Origin: Paucimonas lemoignei
GTDB taxonomy: Bacteria > Pseudomonadota > Gammaproteobacteria > Pseudomonadales > Pseudomonadaceae
Assembly: GCA_900475325.1 (NCBI GenBank)
Contig: LS483371.1
Location: 3,472,001-3,536,000 of the forward strand
Direction of reading: 5' to 3'
Length of the DNA: 64,000 nucleotides
Positions 25,687 to 34,423 of this stretch are shown one piece after another; the stretch's first letter is position 1, and every line of letters begins with the position of its first letter. The position numbers and the translations under genes were made by a program. The notes beneath the pieces were generated by a model. The model saw only the letters and a program-made list of their open reading frames with translations. It had not been told where the DNA came from and did not search any database.

Positions 25687-26331
25687 ATGACCAAGCTGAA
25701 CACCTTAAATCACGCCAGCGCGCCTGTGACCGTCCATGTCGTCGACGATGACTTCGACACACGCAATGTGTTGTCCCAATTGCTGATGCAGGAGGGCTAT
25801 CCGGTGCAGTCCCATGATGGCGGCGCGGCCTTCCTGCGGGCTTATGACGGTCTGGCGGGCTGCGTGATGCTCGACCTGGCGATGCCGGGTATGCGTGGCG
25901 AGGCGTTGCTGGATGAGATCGTGCGGCGCAAATTGAACGTGGTCGTCATTGTCATGACCGGGCACGCAACGATTGAATCAGCGATCCAGATCACCCGTGC
26001 CGGGGCGATGGGCTTTCTGCAGAAACCGTTCGACGGCGATCAGTTGCTGGACAAGCTGGAAAAGATTTCGCTTCAGGCGCAGACGGTGTTTGCCCGTCGC
26101 GCCCTGGTCGACGACTATCGGCTGCGGCTGCAAAGCCTGACGTCGAGGGAACGCGAGGTACTGGACCTGATGCTGGCGGCCATGACCAGCCAGGAAATTG
26201 CCACGCAGTTAGGTAATAGCAAGAAAACCGTGGATATTCATCGCACCCGGGTCATGCAGAAAATGGGCGCGAGTACTATTACCGAATTAATCATGGGCTG
26301 GACCCTGCTATTTCACTCCCCCGCGATATAA
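25687..26331 (+). CDS. FixJ-family response regulator (REC + LuxR-type HTH), orphan
   Basis: The 214-residue protein has a receiver domain at about 14-125: acidic pocket VHVVDDDFD, phospho-acceptor Asp63 in CVMLDLAMPGMRGE, Thr in VIVMTGHAT and Lys in GFLQKPFDGDQL. A LuxR-type DNA-binding domain follows (LTSREREVLDLMLAAMTSQEIATQLGNSKKTVDIHRTRVMQKMGA). It is of the FixJ/StyR/TodT type. No sensor kinase gene is adjacent. Identical palindromes just after it and just before tpsB suggest that it controls the secretion system downstream. The start at 25687 is chosen over GTG 25681. Confidence 0.92.
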   Translation: MTKLNTLNHASAPVTVHVVDDDFDTRNVLSQLLMQEGYPVQSHDGGAAFLRAYDGLAGCVMLDLAMPGMRGEALLDEIVRRKLNVVVIVMTGHATIESAIQITRAGAMGFLQKPFDGDQLLDKLEKISLQAQTVFARRALVDDYRLRLQSLTSREREVLDLMLAAMTSQEIATQLGNSKKTVDIHRTRVMQKMGASTITELIMGWTLLFHSPAI

Positions 26332-26358
26332 GCACTATAAAAGCGCACTCCTCTCTTA

Positions 26359-26376
26359 ATAGGTATTAATACCTAT
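26359..26376. promoter_or_regulatory. 18-base perfect palindrome ATAGGTATTAATACCTAT
   Basis: A perfect palindrome lies 28 bases after the response-regulator stop. Its core GGTA-TTAA-TACC matches the form GGTA-N4-TACC of the two boxes directly before tpsB. It could be a distal operator, or part of the transcript end of the regulator gene. Confidence 0.5.
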
Positions 26377-26806
26377 GGTGGCGTTTTGACGCTTGCCAAA
26401 AGAAAGGGTGAGCATAAACTGCAGCGAACAAGGTGATTTTTTCTTGGGCGCCTTGCCTACCTCGCTTTATCAGACGTGAAGTATTCGGATCAAGTCGGCG
26501 TTCACCCCTCTAGGGCGAGGGTCGTGGCTTGGATCCTTATGGCTGGACGCTAAGCGTGAGCGTGTCGTAAACCCCCCAAATATTTAAAGATCCGTCCTGT
26601 AACCGGCGTTATGCGTGGTGAATTCACCGCATACAAACACCTTGGCTACAGGCAAACGTTTGTGTGGACGGTAAAGGCGCGTTAAAGGACTCAACCCTTT
26701 AATAACGCGCTTTCAGACGTGCTTTAAAGGTCACCCGTTTATTTGCGGCTCTGCAGAAAGTTGTTTTAGAAAGCACCGAGCCTGTGGCACCACAGGACTC
26801 TTGTAT

Positions 26807-26838
26807 TAGGTAGAAATACCAGTAGGTAGAAATACCGA
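26807..26838. promoter_or_regulatory. Tandem GGTAGAAATACC boxes directly upstream of tpsB
   Basis: The 14-base unit TAGGTAGAAATACC occurs twice, spaced 16 bases start to start. Each copy is an inverted repeat GGTA-GAAA-TACC. They end 12 bases before the GTG start and abut the GAGAGG ribosome site. As DNA they could be paired regulator half-turn sites. As RNA each would fold into a 4-base-pair stem with a GAAA tetraloop, next to the ribosome site. Either reading makes this a likely control point. Confidence 0.6.
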
Positions 26839-26848
26839 GAGGATTATT

Positions 26849-28510
26849 GTGCAGAAGAAGTTTGTGGCGTGCGTGGTGTTGACCTTGAGCCAGGGCGTGT
26901 ATGCGGCAACGCTCGTCCCGAGTGCCGGGAGCCAGATCCAACAGATACCCGTTGCCCCCGCACCGGAAAAAGTCGCGCCGCAGATTCGTGTCGAGCAAGC
27001 CCAGGCACCTGCAGTGCCCGCATCCGACAGCGCAAGGCTAAAGGTCAACTCGCTGCACCTGACGGGGCAACGGCTTTATCCCGAAGCCCAGTTACTCAGC
27101 TTGACCGGCTTCGTGGCAGGCCAGGAACTGAGCCTGGGCCAGCTGCAGACCATGGCCGCGCAGATTGCCGACTTCTATCACCAGAAAGGCTATTTCGTCG
27201 CCCAGGCGTACTTGCCCGCGCAGGAAATCAAGAACGGTGCCGTCACCATCGCGATCATCGAGGGCCAGTACGGGGCCGTAACGATGCGCAACCAGAGCAG
27301 GCTGTCCGACCGGTTGGCCAATGGTGCGCTGGATGATCTGCACAGCGGCGATGTCATTCATTCCAGTCCTCTGGAACGTGATTTGCTGTTGCTCTCCGAC
27401 ACCCCTGGAGTGGAGGTGCGCTCAACCCTGGTGCCCGGCGCCTCGGTGGGCGCGGCTGACTTGGTTGTCGACGTGACGCCTGGACAACAAGTGACCGGCA
27501 GCATCGATGCCGATAACGGCGGTAGTCGCTACACCGGCCAGTACCGTCTGGGCGGGACTTTGAACATCAACAATCTGGCTGGCCAGGGCGACGTGGCCTC
27601 CCTGCGCGCGCTGTCCAGTTTCGACGGCCTGGACTATGCCCGCGCGGCCTACCAGATGCAGTTTGGCCAGGCGACCGCTGGCGTGGCCTACAGCCGACTG
27701 GATTACAAACTGGGTCGGGAATTCAGCGCGCTGCACGGTAACGGTACGGCGGACATTGCCAGTGTCTACGGCAGCTACCCGTTACTGCGTTCACGGCGCA
27801 GCAACCTGTATGTGCAGATGGGTGTGGATTACAAGACGTTCGACGACCGCATCGATCTGGTGTCGTCCCATGTCGAGCGCAACGCCACCGTGCTGATGAC
27901 CACCCTGCGCGGGGATCATCGCGATGACTTTGGCGGTGGCGGGCTCACGGCCGGCTCCCTGACCTGGTCGACTGGCAATCTGGATATCGAAACCCGCGAA
28001 GTGCGTTCGGCAGACGGGCTCACTGCCCGCAGCAATGGGCACTACGACAAGCTGGGTTTCAGCGTCATGCGCGTGCAGCGCGTCACCGATGCGTTCTCGC
28101 TGTACGGCGCCGTCAATGGCCAGGTGGCCTCCAAGAATCTGGATATCTCGGAAAAGATGTACCTGGGCGGCATCGACGGCGTGCGGGCCTATCCGCAGGG
28201 CGAAGCCTTTGGCGACGAAGGTTACCTGGCGACCGTGGAAGCCCGGTATCTGCTGCCGCCATTTTCAAGGATGGGGCAAGTGCAACTGATCAGCTTCGTC
28301 GATACCGGTACGGTCACGCTCAATGAAAATCGCTGGGATGACTCGGACCGCACCCGAACCCTGAGCGGCGCGGGGGTTGGCGTTAACTGGTTCGACTTCA
28401 ATAACTACTCCGTGAAGACCTACTACGCGCAGAAACTGGGTGGCGAAAAGGCCACGTCGGCGCCGGATTCGAGCGGGCGCTTCTGGGTCCAGGTGGTCAA
28501 GTATTTTTGA
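26849..28510 (+). CDS. TpsB outer-membrane transporter (ShlB/FhaC/HecB family)
   Basis: The 553-residue product is the outer-membrane pore of a two-partner secretion system. It has a signal peptide (VQKKFVACVVLTLSQGVYA), a proline-rich linker, two POTRA-like repeats (about 65-215; LHLTGQRLYPEAQLLSLTGFVAGQELSLGQLQTMAAQIADFYHQKGYFVAQAYLPAQEIKNGAVTIAIIEGQYG), and a 16-strand barrel with the lid-loop motif VRAYPQGEAFGDEG and a C-terminal aromatic strand VQVVKYF. The start is GTG, placed by GAGAGG. The cognate exoprotein gene follows after 64 bases. Confidence 0.95.
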   Translation: MQKKFVACVVLTLSQGVYAATLVPSAGSQIQQIPVAPAPEKVAPQIRVEQAQAPAVPASDSARLKVNSLHLTGQRLYPEAQLLSLTGFVAGQELSLGQLQTMAAQIADFYHQKGYFVAQAYLPAQEIKNGAVTIAIIEGQYGAVTMRNQSRLSDRLANGALDDLHSGDVIHSSPLERDLLLLSDTPGVEVRSTLVPGASVGAADLVVDVTPGQQVTGSIDADNGGSRYTGQYRLGGTLNINNLAGQGDVASLRALSSFDGLDYARAAYQMQFGQATAGVAYSRLDYKLGREFSALHGNGTADIASVYGSYPLLRSRRSNLYVQMGVDYKTFDDRIDLVSSHVERNATVLMTTLRGDHRDDFGGGGLTAGSLTWSTGNLDIETREVRSADGLTARSNGHYDKLGFSVMRVQRVTDAFSLYGAVNGQVASKNLDISEKMYLGGIDGVRAYPQGEAFGDEGYLATVEARYLLPPFSRMGQVQLISFVDTGTVTLNENRWDDSDRTRTLSGAGVGVNWFDFNNYSVKTYYAQKLGGEKATSAPDSSGRFWVQVVKYF

Positions 28511-28574
28511 TCGCAGGCCCGGTCACCGCAACGAACCCCACGTCAGCCATGCCTGAATCAAGTAGGTAAACACC

Positions 28575-31478
28575 ATGAATACCCGTTCCCCCTCCAGCAG
28601 GCATGCCAAGGCCAGCACCTTTGTCGCCGTCGCTCCTTTGCCGTTCACCCTGCAACTGCTGGCGGTTGCCATCCTGTTCGCCAGTGCAGGCGGCGCCTAT
28701 GCACTGCCCGTGGGCGGCGCAGTTTCGGCGGGCAGCGCCACCATTGGCTCAGGGGGCGGTACGACAACCATTACCCAGGCCAGCCAGAATGCTGCGATCA
28801 ACTGGCAGAGTTTCAATATCGGCACGGGCGAGACGGTCAATTTCGTGCAGCCCAATGCCAGCGCCACAGCCCTCAACCAGGTGCTCGGCGCGGACCCTTC
28901 GAGCATTCTGGGCAGCCTCAATGCCAACGGCAAAGTGTTCCTGGTCAACCCCAACGGTATCGTTTTCGGTCAGGGCGCGTCGGTCAATGTCGGCGGCCTG
29001 GTGGGCTCCACGCGCGGCATCAGCGACAGCGATTTCATGGCGGGCCACTACAACTTTGAAGGCGACGGGGCTGGCAGCGTGGTCAACCACGGCAGCATCA
29101 ACGCCAAAGGCGGTTCGGTGGCGCTGCTGGGTGCCAATGTCAGCAACCAGGGCGTGATCCAAGCGCAAATGGGCTCTGTGGCCCTGGCGGCTGGCAACGC
29201 GTTCACTCTGGATGTGGCGGGCGACGGCCTGCTCAATGTGACGGTCAACAAGGGCGCAGTGGATGCCCTGGTGCAGAACGGCGGGCTGATTCAGGCCGAC
29301 GGCGGCCGAGTGCTGATGACGGCTCAGTCGGCGAACAGCCTGTTGCCGTCCAGCGTGAACAACACTGGCGTGGTTCGAGCTCAGACCCTGGAAAATCACA
29401 ACGGCACCATCATGCTGATGGGTGACATGCAGAGCGGCACCGTGAATGTGGCCGGAACTCTGGATGCCAGCGCTCCCAATGGCGGCAATGGAGGTTTTAT
29501 CGAGACGTCTGCGGCGCACGTCAAGGTCGCCAGCGGCACCGGCGCCCAAGTGACGACCCTGGCGCCCTCTGGCAAGACGGGTACCTGGCTGATCGACCCC
29601 AAGGATTACGTAATATCGACCGCTGTAGGGGCAGATATGAGCGGCATCGACCTCTCGACCAGGCTGACTACCACTAACGTGGAGATCAGCAGTGCGCAAG
29701 GCAAAGCCGCAGGCGACGGCGACATTTGGGTCCGGGATGCGGTGACATGGACAGCCGCGACCACGCTGACCCTGAGTGCCGAGCGTGATATCAACGTAGA
29801 ACAACCGATCACCACAACCAAGGGCAACCTGAAGCTGCTCGCCGTGCGTGATGTTAATCAGGATGCCACGATCACCGCCACGAAGGACGGTGGTATCGGT
29901 GGCGATGTCACGATGGTCGCTGGCAACAATATCAACCTCAATCAAGTGCTTACCGTGACCAACGGCAACGCGTTTCTGGTTGCCGGTAATGATGGCCTGA
30001 AGAAGCGCACTGTTAACTTCGGAGCGAAGGCCGTGGTGACCGGTCCGGCGTCCACCGTGACGATTTACTATGCGCCGGACACCTACGCATCGCCGACTGA
30101 TTTCACCGGCAATTTCACCTTGACCGGTGGCGCGACGCTGACGCCGTTCATGTGGGCTAACCTGCAGGCCAACGACAAGGTCTACAACGGCAATAACGCC
30201 GCCACATTGTCATTACGCGATAACCCGCCTGGCGTCTCAGCGCAGCCCGGAACGGCCACGTTTGATACGGCGGACGTGGGCAACGTTAAACCAGTGGCCT
30301 ACAGCGGTTATTCCCTCGCCGGAACCGACAGCGGGAAGTATGCCTTGTTCGTGCCGTTCAGCTATACGGACGGTACCGCCGGTATTCCAGGGTCCGGCAT
30401 GACCTCGGCGAATATCACGCCCGTTCTATTGACCATCAAAGCCAACGATGCCACCAAGATTGAAGGCAATACGCTGGTCATCCCCAATTCGGCGTTCACC
30501 GCAACGGGGCTGGTCAATAACGAGACCGTGGGCGGTGCCACGCTGACAAGCCCCGGCACCGTGGCGAGCGCCACCGCTGCCGGCAGTCCTTACGTGATCA
30601 CGGCCAGCAATGCCACGGCAGGTACGTTCAAAGCAAGCAACTACATCATCACTTACGCTCCGGGTCGCTTGGCCATCACGGCACCGCCTGTGGTGACTCC
30701 ACCGGTGACGACACCGCCCGTCACCACGCCTCCGGTGACAACACCCCCTGTCACCACACCACCGGTGACAACGCCGCCTGTGACGACACCGCCCGTCACC
30801 ACAGAGCCTGAGCCGACGTCGCCGGGTACGACACCGGGCACAACTGTGCCAGGGACCACGCCGGGCACGACGCCACCGGTGACCACCGTGCCGGGTGCAA
30901 CGCCTCCAGTGACTACTGTGCCTGGCGGGACGGCCCCGATTTCAGCGCCGCCTGGCTCAACGCCGACCGATCCGAATGCCACGGGTGCGAGGTTCCGGCG
31001 CACCGCCATACCGGGTCTGCCACTGGCTTCGACTCCAGAGGGTGTACCGGTGGACGAATACCTGGGCGCCAAGACCCCGGATATCGGCAATTCGGGCAAT
31101 CCCGGCAACCCGAATGGCCCAGTTAACCCTGGCAATCCTGCCAACCCGAACGACCCAGGCAGCCCGGGCAGCCCTAACAACCCAGGCAATCCCGGCAACC
31201 CGAACGACCCAGGCAATCCCGCTAATCCAAACGATCCAGGCAACCCGCCCGAGAACAACGCCTCGCACAATGGACGCACACCTTACATCCCGCCCCTTGC
31301 AGCGCTCACTGTTGTGGGCGGTGGGGTCAACGTGCCTGGCAACCAGCTGACCCAGGTCATGCCAATCAGGCCGGTCCCGGTCAAGGATGCGCTCGGCGAT
31401 CCGGCAGAGGCCAGCAAGCACCAGATACCTTACCCCTACAAAGCCCCGGTCTACTTGCCAAGGCAGGAACGTAACTGA
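28575..31478 (+). CDS. TpsA exoprotein with filamentous-hemagglutinin secretion domain, YDG/MBG-type repeats and repetitive C-terminus
   Basis: The 967-residue secreted protein starts with a long signal sequence, then the TPS domain (about 45-290) with [25 protein letters not shown] and [23 protein letters not shown], the NPNGI motif used for export. Beta-helix-like repeats follow, then a YDG-type domain ([16 protein letters not shown]...) and an MBG-type domain ([17 protein letters not shown]...[13 protein letters not shown]). A low-complexity part is built of (PPVTT)n at about 705-745 and NPGNPNDPG repeats at about 840-895. There is no toxin module, so it is an adhesin or matrix protein rather than a CDI effector. 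Confidence 0.93.
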   Translation: MNTRSPSSRHAKASTFVAVAPLPFTLQLLAVAILFASAGGAYALPVGGAVSAGSATIGSGGGTTTITQASQNAAINWQSFNIGTGETVNFVQPNASATALNQVLGADPSSILGSLNANGKVFLVNPNGIVFGQGASVNVGGLVGSTRGISDSDFMAGHYNFEGDGAGSVVNHGSINAKGGSVALLGANVSNQGVIQAQMGSVALAAGNAFTLDVAGDGLLNVTVNKGAVDALVQNGGLIQADGGRVLMTAQSANSLLPSSVNNTGVVRAQTLENHNGTIMLMGDMQSGTVNVAGTLDASAPNGGNGGFIETSAAHVKVASGTGAQVTTLAPSGKTGTWLIDPKDYVISTAVGADMSGIDLSTRLTTTNVEISSAQGKAAGDGDIWVRDAVTWTAATTLTLSAERDINVEQPITTTKGNLKLLAVRDVNQDATITATKDGGIGGDVTMVAGNNINLNQVLTVTNGNAFLVAGNDGLKKRTVNFGAKAVVTGPASTVTIYYAPDTYASPTDFTGNFTLTGGATLTPFMWANLQANDKVYNGNNAATLSLRDNPPGVSAQPGTATFDTADVGNVKPVAYSGYSLAGTDSGKYALFVPFSYTDGTAGIPGSGMTSANITPVLLTIKANDATKIEGNTLVIPNSAFTATGLVNNETVGGATLTSPGTVASATAAGSPYVITASNATAGTFKASNYIITYAPGRLAITAPPVVTPPVTTPPVTTPPVTTPPVTTPPVTTPPVTTPPVTTEPEPTSPGTTPGTTVPGTTPGTTPPVTTVPGATPPVTTVPGGTAPISAPPGSTPTDPNATGARFRRTAIPGLPLASTPEGVPVDEYLGAKTPDIGNSGNPGNPNGPVNPGNPANPNDPGSPGSPNNPGNPGNPNDPGNPANPNDPGNPPENNASHNGRTPYIPPLAALTVVGGGVNVPGNQLTQVMPIRPVPVKDALGDPAEASKHQIPYPYKAPVYLPRQERN
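30690..30810 (+). repeat. In-gene tandem repeat coding PPVTT
   Basis: About eight imperfect 15-base units with alternating third bases encode TPPVT repeats within tpsA. Variation in unit number would change the length of the Pro/Thr stalk. Confidence 0.8.
31095..31255 (+). repeat. In-gene tandem repeat coding NPGNP/NDPG
   Basis: Repeated units of 9 to 18 bases encode Asn-Pro-Gly-rich sequence ([18 protein letters not shown]) near the tpsA C-terminus. It is a likely flexible spacer between the secreted domain and the C-terminal end. Confidence 0.8.
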
Positions 31479-31494
31479 ACCCCGCCGCCACCAT

Positions 31495-31524
31495 CGAAAG
31501 CCAGCGCCAAAGTGCTGGCTTTCG
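31495..31524 (+). terminator. Hairpin after tpsA
   Basis: CGAAAGCCAGC and GCTGGCTTTCG form an 11-base-pair stem with an eight-base loop, 17 bases after the tpsA stop. There is no long T-run outside the stem, so it may reduce rather than stop transcription into the L,D-transpeptidase gene. Confidence 0.55.
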
Positions 31525-31564
31525 GCGTACCGGGGCTGTCATGAGTCTCGAAAGGAGTACTGCC

Positions 31565-32305
31565 TTGCACCTTTTGCCCAGGACCAGAGACCGCGCACCG
31601 AAAACGTCGCCGCTGGCATCGAACCTCGTCTGCCTGGTTTTCTTGATCGCTGCGTGTGTGGCTCCGTTACCGGCCCTGGCTGCAGGCCTGCCCTCGAGCA
31701 CCGTTGCTGCCCCGCAAGGCCAACCCGGCACTTCATCCCGGCGGGCGGACTTCGCCAACATTGAGGTCTCCCAGCAGGCGCGCGACACCGCCAATTGGGT
31801 GGTGGACTCGGGCGACAATCAGGGCATGCCGTTCGTAATCATCGACAAAACGCAGGCCCGGGTGCTGGTGTTTGATACCCATGGCCGACTGGGCGGCGCG
31901 GCCTCTGCGCTGTTGGGGCTGGCCGTCGGCGATGACTCTGTGCCGGGTATCGGGCAACGCAAGTTGTCCAGCATTCAGCCCCATGAACGCACCACCCCGG
32001 CCGGGCGTTTCGTGGCGTCACTGGCGCCCAACCTCAAGGGTGAAGAAATCCTCTGGGTGGATTATCCAAACGCGATCGCGATGCACCCGGTGGTGACCAG
32101 CAATCCGAAGGAGCGCCGCACCGAGCGTCTGGCCTCGTCCCGCCTTCAGGACAAACGCATCTCTTACGGCTGCATCAATATTCCGGCGGACTTCTACCGC
32201 CGCTATGTCAGCACGGCGTTCCGCGGCACCAATGGCGTGGTGTACGTGCTGCCAGAAACCCGCCCGAATGCGAGCGTGTTTACGGCCTACTATCAGGTCA
32301 GGTAA
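31565..32305 (+). CDS. Exported L,D-transpeptidase-family protein
   Basis: The 246-residue protein has an N-terminal hydrophobic export segment (NLVCLVFLIAACVAPLPALAA) and a YkuD-type catalytic region: His174 in AIAMHPVV, and the active-site Cys203 in RISYGCINIPADFY. The substitution of Y for H/R before GC is a small variation. It would act on peptidoglycan stems or attach proteins to them in the periplasm. The start is TTG at 31565, with AAAGGAG seven bases before it; an in-frame ATG at 31541 has no such site. It follows tpsA closely and may help anchor or accommodate the adhesin. Confidence 0.82.
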   Translation: MHLLPRTRDRAPKTSPLASNLVCLVFLIAACVAPLPALAAGLPSSTVAAPQGQPGTSSRRADFANIEVSQQARDTANWVVDSGDNQGMPFVIIDKTQARVLVFDTHGRLGGAASALLGLAVGDDSVPGIGQRKLSSIQPHERTTPAGRFVASLAPNLKGEEILWVDYPNAIAMHPVVTSNPKERRTERLASSRLQDKRISYGCINIPADFYRRYVSTAFRGTNGVVYVLPETRPNASVFTAYYQVR

Positions 32306-32411
32306 CGCCGGTGGCTTGTACACAGCGCGCAAACGCCGCCCTCAAACCGCCTCGGCCTTCACCCTGAGTGTGCGTACAATGCCGGCCCGCCGATTTTGAA
32401 CGTAGATTTAA

Positions 32412-33377
32412 ATGAAAAAGCTGTTTTACTGCCTGGCGCTTTTGTTCGCCGTCATAAACCCCGCTCTATCCAATCCCCCGTCCACCTTTTCTGAAGCCAA
32501 AGTCATCGCCAAACAGCAGGTCTATCTTGACCAGGCTCACAGCGCTCAGGGTGATTTGTACTGTGGCTGCCAATGGGAATGGGTCGGGAAATCAGGGGGG
32601 CGCATCGACGCCCGGTCCTGCGGCCTTCAAGCCCGCAAGCAAGAAACCCGAGCAGAGCGAACAGAGTGGGAACACATCGTCCCGGCGTGGACATTCGGCC
32701 ATCAGCGCCAATGCTGGCAGAACGGTGGTCGTGAACATTGTGTCAGTGATGACCCGGTGTTCCAGGCCATGGAGGCGGACCTGTTCAACCTCTACCCTGC
32801 CGTTGGGGAAGTGAATGGCGACCGCAGCAATTTCAACTACGGGATGGCGTCCGGCGTAGCACCGCAGTATGGCCAGTGCAAAACCAGAGTCGACTTCGAA
32901 CAGCGCGCAGCGGAGCCACGAGATGAGGTCAAGGGCCTGGTCGCCCGGACGACGTTCTACATGTTCGACCGATACAAGCTGAACATGTCTAGTCAACAGC
33001 AACGGCTCCTCATGGCGTGGGACAAGCAGTTCCCGGTGACGCCCTGGGAGACGGAACGGAACAGACGCATCGCTGCGATCATGGGGCATCCCAATCCCTT
33101 CGTGACCAGAGACCGCACGTGGACTGCAGGTTACAAGACCGTGGGCGATGGTGTGATCAGCGCCCTCCCCACCCAGCCGACGCCATCGCCAACACCTGTC
33201 ACAACGGCTCGCTCGATGTCAGCCGGGAACATCATCGGCAACAGTAAAAGCCACGTTTACCATCTGCCGGTCGGTTGCCCGAGCTACGAAAAAGTCTCCA
33301 CGAAAAACCAGATTGCCTTCAAGTCGGAAGCCGCAGCCCGATCCGCCGGATACCGCAAAGCTGGCAATTGCAGATAA
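32412..33377 (+). CDS. Secreted endonuclease I (EndA/NucM family) with extra C-terminal domain
   Basis: The 321-residue protein has a signal peptide (MKKLFYCLALLFAVINPALS) and an endonuclease I core with the beta-beta-alpha-metal active site RTEWEHIVPAWTFG (His88) and VNGDRSNFNYG. The cysteines in CGCQWEW, ARSCGL, QRQCWQ and EHCVS suggest disulfides. It would degrade DNA in the periplasm or outside the cell. After a Pro/Thr linker, about 270-321 adds GNIIGNSKSHVYHLPVGCPSYEKVSTKNQIAFKSEAAARSAGYRKAGNC, resembling the small Ada-like or sunset metal-binding domain seen on some nucleases. Confidence 0.9.
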   Translation: MKKLFYCLALLFAVINPALSNPPSTFSEAKVIAKQQVYLDQAHSAQGDLYCGCQWEWVGKSGGRIDARSCGLQARKQETRAERTEWEHIVPAWTFGHQRQCWQNGGREHCVSDDPVFQAMEADLFNLYPAVGEVNGDRSNFNYGMASGVAPQYGQCKTRVDFEQRAAEPRDEVKGLVARTTFYMFDRYKLNMSSQQQRLLMAWDKQFPVTPWETERNRRIAAIMGHPNPFVTRDRTWTAGYKTVGDGVISALPTQPTPSPTPVTTARSMSAGNIIGNSKSHVYHLPVGCPSYEKVSTKNQIAFKSEAAARSAGYRKAGNCR

Positions 33378-33482
33378 CGGTTCGAAAGTCTCCGGCAGAT
33401 AACTGCGACGCCCAGAAGTCTTGAACGACTGGGCCGCTCCTTGATCACAACCTTCTTGAAGATGTTTTTGATGAGGCAAGTG

Positions 33483-34355
33483 ATGATTCAGATTAATAGC
33501 TACACCACGGTCAAGCGCCGCGAGCGAGTCCCCCACGAAGTCTTCGCCACCTATTGGCGTGATGTGCATGGCCCTCTGTGTTCACGCTTGCCTGGACTGG
33601 GCCTCTATATCCAGCATCACTTCGACCGCAATCAGGATGCTCACCTTTGGCCATTGGCCGATGGCGTCGACGAGATTGCGGATTACGAACTGGACGGTGG
33701 CGTGGAGATCGGATTTGCGTCCGCTCAGGATCAGAAGGTTTTTCAGGAGGCCAGCTCCCTGCTGTTTTCCGACGAGCAAAATATGTTTGAAGAAACCCTC
33801 GCCTACGATCTGCCTGAGGGAACGAAAAAGCTCGTCAATCGTTTGCATGACAGTACGTTCAACGGCCCGGACAGATTCGACCGGATTCATGTGCACTTCA
33901 GCCCCCGCAACAGCCTCGCTCAGCTTCATGATTACCTGAGCAATGAACTGAGTCCCGTGCTTGCAAACGCTGATGAGGTCGTGAAACTCAGCCTGCATCT
34001 ACCGCCGCCCTTCAATAATGACGGCATGCATCCCCCGGCCCCCAATGTCGAGCACACCGCCAATGCTGTAAGAGCGCAGTTGGCAATCATGGAAATAGCC
34101 TTCCAGAGCCCGTTGGCCAGGCGCGCCTTCTTTGAAAGCACAGCCTTTCAGAACACGTTGGCGGATCAAAGCAGGCACGTCGCTCAACTCAAAGCCTTCG
34201 CAGTATCCGGACTCTTCACCTACGTGAACGATAAACAGCTCACCACGGCTGGGCTTCGCGGCAGTCGAGCAGCAGAACTCATCGAGTACCTGGGCGCGAA
34301 CAATCAATGCAGTCCCGAGGTCGAGCACTTATTGCTGCATGGTTCACTCAAGTGA
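33483..34355 (+). CDS. EthD-domain protein
   Basis: The 290-residue cytoplasmic protein begins with an EthD-like ferredoxin fold: MIQINSYTTVKRRERVPHEVFATYWRDVHGPLCSRLPGLGLYIQHHFD, with the family pattern R-F-x-YWxxxHGP. A second, more divergent half includes FDRIHVHFSPRNSLAQLHDYLSNELSPVLA. EthD-type proteins act as small monooxygenases, decarboxylases or heme-degrading-like enzymes. The length suggests a fused double-domain form. ATG 33483 is preferred because GAGGCAAGTG precedes it; upstream ATGs lack a site. No operon partner. Confidence 0.78.
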   Translation: MIQINSYTTVKRRERVPHEVFATYWRDVHGPLCSRLPGLGLYIQHHFDRNQDAHLWPLADGVDEIADYELDGGVEIGFASAQDQKVFQEASSLLFSDEQNMFEETLAYDLPEGTKKLVNRLHDSTFNGPDRFDRIHVHFSPRNSLAQLHDYLSNELSPVLANADEVVKLSLHLPPPFNNDGMHPPAPNVEHTANAVRAQLAIMEIAFQSPLARRAFFESTAFQNTLADQSRHVAQLKAFAVSGLFTYVNDKQLTTAGLRGSRAAELIEYLGANNQCSPEVEHLLLHGSLK

Positions 34356-34383
34356 GAGATCTGGCGTTGAGCTAAATCTTTAC

Positions 34384-34423
34384 GCGACGGCTTAACCCTT
34401 ACCAAGCCGTTAACGCCCGTCGC
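34384..34423. terminator. Hairpin between convergent genes
   Basis: GCGACGG and CCGTCGC enclose an inner repeat of ACGGCTT with AAGCCGT in the 67-base gap between the EthD gene and the converging diguanylate cyclase gene. A two-way transcription end is likely, though no T-run is present. Confidence 0.4.

Larger units (their letters stand above)
26332..26848. other. Long leader region between the response regulator and tpsB
   Basis: These 517 bases hold no gene. They contain three GGTA-N4-TACC boxes (26359-26376, 26809-26820, 26825-26836) and a broken hairpin at 26677-26710 (GCGCGTTAAAGG against CCTTTAATAACGCGC, with three extra bases). The tpsB promoter should lie here, most likely upstream of about 26800; no clear -10/-35 pair stands out, which suits an activator-dependent promoter. 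Confidence 0.5.

Noticed and set aside
28749..29945. Long antisense open frame within tpsA
   Set aside because: It is a mirror of the tpsA codon pattern in GC-rich repetitive DNA; the sense strand has clear TPS motifs.
30690..30810. Possible CRISPR-like array
   Set aside because: The repeats are 15-base coding units with no spacers, reading as PPVTT in frame.
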